Positions 62,883 to 64,000 of a stretch of DNA of 64,000 bases are shown piece by piece (the first letter of the stretch is position 1; every line of letters begins with the position of its first letter). A program made the translations under genes and the position numbers. This stretch comes from Nocardiopsis coralli. Its GTDB lineage: Bacteria; Actinomycetota; Actinomycetes; Streptosporangiales; Streptosporangiaceae. A model generated the notes under the pieces. The model had not been told where the DNA came from and searched no databases. It worked only from the letters and a program-made list of their open reading frames with translations. The stretch lies in NCBI RefSeq assembly GCF_014892575.1, contig NZ_JADBGI010000006.1:186001-250000 (forward strand), given 5' to 3'.

Positions 62883-64000
62883 ATGCTGTTGGGCTTTCGG
62901 GTGGCGAACCACCGGTCGCTGCGCGACGAGCAGGAACTCCTGCTCCTCCCCGCCGACGAGGAACACGACGGGTACCCGGTGCCGTCACGGACGAAGCCGC
63001 TGCACGTGGCGGGGATCTTCGGCGCGAACGCGTCCGGGAAGACCGCCCTGGTGGACGCTTTGTCGTTCATGGCACGCATGGTCTCGGGACACTACGACCA
63101 ACGCTCGGACCTGTTCGGCGAGATCGAACAGATCCCACGGGAGCCCTTCCTCCTGGACCCCGTCCACGCCGACGAACCCTCCTCCTTCACCGTCGATCTC
63201 CTGTTGGGCGGGCACCGCTACACCTACGGCTTCGGGGTCACCGGCACCGAGGTCGTCGAGGAATGGCTCTACCTCTACACACCGGACGGCACGGAAGAGG
63301 TGGTCTTCGAGCGCGAGGGACAGTCCTTCTCCTACGGGACCGCCGAGACCGACGCACCCGAGTTGACCGATGTGCTGAACGTGGAGCACAACGTGCTCCT
63401 CATCGGGGTCCTGGCCAACGCACAGCCGGCCGCATTCCGTTCGAGCGCCGCCGAGGCCCTTCGGGAAGTGCGGAAGTGGTTCCTCAGGCGACTCAGCAAC
63501 TGGGGCCAGGTTTCCCCCGAGCTGTCGCGGACACTGACGCGTATCGAACCGCGGCTCCTCGAACGGCTTTCCTCCCTCGCAGCGTCCGCGGACACCGGAA
63601 TCGACGGGTACGAGTTCACACGCAACGAAGTGGCCGAACGGCAACTCACCCTGCTCGAGTCCTACGGTTCGGAAGCGGCCGACCTTCTGCCCGGATCTGC
63701 GCGAACCGGCCGCGTGCACTTCAGACACCGCGGTAGGACGGACACTTATCCCCTGGATCTCAGTGCCGAGTCGTCAGGGACCCGCGCGATCCTCTCCCTC
63801 GGGCTGGCCGTGCTCCAGGCCCTCGAACACGGGGGAACCCTGGTCGTGGACGAGTTCGACACCAGCCTGCACAGCTCGCTGTCGGGTGCGCTCATCAAGC
63901 TCTTCAACACACCGGAGAACAACCCGTACGGCGCGCAGCTCGTCTTCACCAGCCATGACACCAACCTCTTGGGGCGCATCCACGGCCACGAGGTCCTGGC
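62883..64000 (+). CDS. AAA_21/AAA_15-type ATPase (partial, 3' end outside window)
   Basis: The frame starts at ATG 62883 (GGGAG 5 bases upstream) and is open to the right edge, giving 372 residues. The start LLGFRVANHRSLRDEQELLL is typical of the SMC/OLD-like group. Walker A is AGIFGANASGKTALVDALSF. The C-terminal half has a signature-like SAESSGTRAILSLGLAVL, Walker B GGTLVVDEFDTSLHSSL and the H-motif LVFTSHDTNLLG. Proteins of this kind are often the ATPase half of abortive-infection or RloB/OLD-type defence pairs, whose second gene follows immediately. The partner would lie beyond the window, so the role is inference. Confidence 0.85.
   Translation, partial: MLLGFRVANHRSLRDEQELLLLPADEEHDGYPVPSRTKPLHVAGIFGANASGKTALVDALSFMARMVSGHYDQRSDLFGEIEQIPREPFLLDPVHADEPSSFTVDLLLGGHRYTYGFGVTGTEVVEEWLYLYTPDGTEEVVFEREGQSFSYGTAETDAPELTDVLNVEHNVLLIGVLANAQPAAFRSSAAEALREVRKWFLRRLSNWGQVSPELSRTLTRIEPRLLERLSSLAASADTGIDGYEFTRNEVAERQLTLLESYGSEAADLLPGSARTGRVHFRHRGRTDTYPLDLSAESSGTRAILSLGLAVLQALEHGGTLVVDEFDTSLHSSLSGALIKLFNTPENNPYGAQLVFTSHDTNLLGRIHGHEVL

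Overview
The window is about 70% GC, has strong third-position GC bias, and uses many GTG starts. It carries an HspR-regulated dnaK-grpE-dnaJ-hspR locus, an EtfD-type iron-sulfur reductase, a SapA-like secreted protein and a methylmalonyl-CoA mutase operon. Together these indicate a filamentous high-GC actinobacterium. A Nocardiopsis-like (Nocardiopsaceae) genome is my best guess, but no rRNA is present to confirm it. I see no tRNA, rRNA, insertion sequence or CRISPR array, and the window looks like ordinary chromosome with accessory patches.

Layout. 1-1575: the 3' part of an SDP-like peptide toxin cassette on the minus strand (SdpI-type immunity protein, SdpC-type toxin precursor, SdpA-type protein cut by the window edge). 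1929-5566: a rifampicin-phosphotransferase-like enzyme and a STAS/methyltransferase pair, separated by a 56-bp palindrome. 5887-11187: mutA-mutB-meaB for methylmalonyl-CoA. 11473-20330: lipoproteins, a Ser/Thr kinase overlapping a sapA-like gene, and several membrane or repeat proteins. 20471-25550: YigZ, a SLC13 transporter divergent from a Cu/Zn superoxide dismutase lipoprotein, and a YidC paralogue with a DUF6412-like partner. 25713-34711: D-aminoacylase, a TetR/DHA2 efflux pair, GNAT, a DivIVA-like coiled coil, gamma-carbonic anhydrase and small proteins. 34765-41111: two overlapping sensor kinases without a response regulator, an ABC exporter, and a TetR gene divergent from an esterase with a double operator. 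41264-51299: the EtfD-like membrane reductase, then the heat-shock cluster dnaK-grpE-dnaJ-hspR with clpB, with an HspR (HAIR) site in front of dnaK. 51517-54494: an epimerase and an ECF42-type sigma factor with its DGPF partner. 54767-62749: a three-gene block of YqiJ-like OB-fold membrane protein, flotillin and a 1694-residue AAA ATPase. 62883-end: the start of an AAA_21-type ATPase.

Two blocks stand out. The first is the SDP-like cassette, whose toxin homologue has no cysteine in its predicted mature part. The second is the YqiJ-flotillin-giant ATPase block, which looks like one membrane-associated machine of unknown purpose; the following SMC/OLD-like ATPase hints that a defence or stress region may continue to the right. 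All assignments come from reading the sequence and recalling families; no database search was run.
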